Part shown: in pieces, positions 62,611 to 64,000 of the stretch | Position numbering within the stretch: the first letter of the stretch is position 1 | Layout: each line of letters starts with the position of its first letter | Source: Neisseria sp. KEM232 | GTDB lineage: Bacteria > Pseudomonadota > Gammaproteobacteria > Burkholderiales > Neisseriaceae | Length of the DNA: 64,000 nt | Reading direction: 5' to 3' | Assembly: GCF_002237445.1 (NCBI RefSeq) | Contig: NZ_CP022527.1 | Span: 682,001 to 746,000, forward strand | Notes under the pieces: model-generated | Database searches by the model: none | Seen by the model: only the letters and a program-made list of their open reading frames with translations | Told to the model about the DNA's origin: nothing | Made by a program: the position numbers and the translations under genes

Positions 62611-64000
62611 TTATTCGTTATCGCCGGACAATTTGGCTTTCAGCAGATCGCCCAGGCTGGTGGTACCGGCATTGGCGGAAGATGCTGCATTGACCGAATT
62701 GAGCGCGTCGCGGCTTTCTTTGGCGTCTTTGGCTTTGACCGACAGCTTGATGCTGCGGTTTTTGCGGTCGACAGTCACGATAACCGCTTCCACTTCGTCG
62801 CCCTCTTTCAGCTTGGTGGTCAGGTCTTCGACGCGGTCAGCGGCAAATTCAGAAGCGGGCAGATAGCCTTCCACTTCGTCGCCCAAAACAACAACTGCGC
62901 CCTTGGCTTCAACGGATTTCACAGTGCCTTTAACCAGCGAGCCTTTGTCGTTGACGCTGATATAGTTGCCGAAAGGATCGCCTTCGAGCTGTTTGATGCC
63001 CAGGGAGATGCGTTCTTTTTCCACATCGATGCCCAATACGACGGCTTCGACTTCTTCACCTTTTTTGTATTTGCGTACGGCTTCTTCGCCGGACTCCGTC
63101 CAAGACAGATCGGACAGGTGAACCAAACCGTCGATATTGCCGGGCAGGCCGACGAATACGCCGAAGTCGGTAATGGATTTGACGGCACCTTTGATTTTGT
63201 CGCCTTTATTGTAGTTGGCGGCAAAATCTTCCCAAGGATTGGGCTGGCACTGTTTCATACCCAGGCTGATGCGGCGGCGGTCTTCGTCGATTTCCAGAAT
63301 CATCACTTCGACTTCATCGCCCAGCTGTACGACTTTGCTCGGGTGTACGTTTTTGTTGGTCCAGTCCATTTCGGAAACGTGTACCAAGCCTTCGATGCCC
63401 TGTTCGATTTCGACAAACGCGCCGTAGTCGGTGAGGTTGGACACTTTGCCGAACAGGCGTGTACCGGCCGGATAACGGCGTGCGAGGCCGCTCCAAGGAT
63501 CTTCGCCCAGCTGTTTGATGCCGAGAGAAACGCGTTGTTTTTCCTGGTCGAATTTCAATACTTTGGCTTCGACTTCCTGGCCGACTTCCAGCACTTCGCT
63601 CGGGTGTTTCACACGGCGCCATGCCAGATCGGTGATGTGCAGCAGGCCGTCGATACCGCCCAGATCCACGAATGCGCCGTAGTCGGTGATATTTTTGACG
63701 ATGCCTTTGACAACAGTGCCTTCTTGCAGGTTTTCCAGCAGGGCTTTGCGCTCTTCGCCCAAAGTGGCTTCGAGCACGGCGCGGCGGGATACCACGACGT
63801 TGTTGCGTTTTTTATCCAGCTTGATGACTTTGAATTCGATTTCTTTGCCTTCAAAGTGGGAAGTGTCTTTGATAGGGCGCACGTCCAAGAGCGAACCGGG
63901 CAGGAAGGCGCGGATGCTGTTGATCATGACGGTGAGGCCGCCTTTGACTTTGCCGTTGATCAGGCCGGAGAGGATGTCGCCGTTTTCCATTGCTTCTTCC
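62611..64000 (-). CDS. rpsA: 30S ribosomal protein S1, 5' end beyond the window
   Basis: The visible 463 residues (of about 560) contain the tail of one S1 domain and five more repeats: FLPGSLLDVRPIKDTSHFEG, ITDYGAFVDLGGIDGLLHI, LTDYGAFVEIEQGIEGLVHV, ITDFGVFVGLPGNIDGLVHL and a more diverged last pair. S1 helps mRNAs bind the ribosome. The frame is open through the right edge; the start codon is outside. The C-terminal 30 residues are Ala/Ser/Asn-rich. Confidence 0.96.
   Translation of the reverse strand, partial: EEAMENGDILSGLINGKVKGGLTVMINSIRAFLPGSLLDVRPIKDTSHFEGKEIEFKVIKLDKKRNNVVVSRRAVLEATLGEERKALLENLQEGTVVKGIVKNITDYGAFVDLGGIDGLLHITDLAWRRVKHPSEVLEVGQEVEAKVLKFDQEKQRVSLGIKQLGEDPWSGLARRYPAGTRLFGKVSNLTDYGAFVEIEQGIEGLVHVSEMDWTNKNVHPSKVVQLGDEVEVMILEIDEDRRRISLGMKQCQPNPWEDFAANYNKGDKIKGAVKSITDFGVFVGLPGNIDGLVHLSDLSWTESGEEAVRKYKKGEEVEAVVLGIDVEKERISLGIKQLEGDPFGNYISVNDKGSLVKGTVKSVEAKGAVVVLGDEVEGYLPASEFAADRVEDLTTKLKEGDEVEAVIVTVDRKNRSIKLSVKAKDAKESRDALNSVNAASSANAGTTSLGDLLKAKLSGDNE

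Overview
The window is a chromosomal segment of a Neisseria species. The 12-base DNA uptake sequence of the AG-DUS dialect (AGGCCGTCTGAA) occurs dozens of times, often as inverted pairs after genes. The gene content is also neisserial: a divergent norB/aniA pair, the pilMNOPQ cluster next to a PBP1A gene, a Slam gene, and Correia-like small repeats. The dialect and the high GC content point to a commensal, high-GC Neisseria rather than N. meningitidis or N. gonorrhoeae. I cannot name the species from sequence alone.

Layout. 1-3212: denitrification block, with the 5' end of norB divergent from aniA, a lipoprotein cytochrome c and nirV; a perfect FNR box lies before aniA. 3296-8493: accessory island with a divergent XRE regulator and repeat-rich lipoprotein, a frameshifted DUF927 helicase/primase-like gene, a toxin-antitoxin pair, a Correia-like MITE, a cluster of twelve 8-bp repeats split by an IS1595-family element, and a 14-base match to the 3' end of tmRNA. 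I read it as a decayed satellite-type integrative element. 8691-14380: housekeeping and periplasmic genes (rluB, a DUF4198 protein, rppH, a polyamine-binding protein, an SDR). 14381-20298: a decayed Slam locus in which the TonB-dependent receptor, the surface lipoprotein and Slam are all damaged. 20580-23726: kef-type antiporter and trpB.

23850-31420: pilQ-pilP-pilO-pilN-pilM on the minus strand, with ponA (PBP1A) divergent. 31671-34816: rpoH, dapA, bamC. 34817-35404: an intergenic stretch with one Correia-like MITE inserted inside another at a TA dinucleotide. 35405-51442: lolA, alpha carbonic anhydrase, ubiA, ruvX-algH, yebC, a SIMPL protein, a RluA-family synthase, asparaginase, erpA, nadK, hom, an Opa/NspA-like barrel, an aminotransferase and several unknowns.

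51733-64000 (all minus strand): the conserved block zapE, ndk, rlmN, pilW, rodZ, ispG, hisS, yfgM, der, preceded by rpsA and ihfB. A small unknown lipoprotein occupies the place where bamB sits in other proteobacteria, and pilW carries an internal deletion that shifts its frame.

No tRNA, rRNA or CRISPR array was seen. The items most worth following up are the repeat cluster and att remnant of the 3.3-8.5 kb island, the nested MITE, the decay of the Slam locus, the pilW lesion, and genes whose stop codons or C-termini are made of uptake-sequence DNA.
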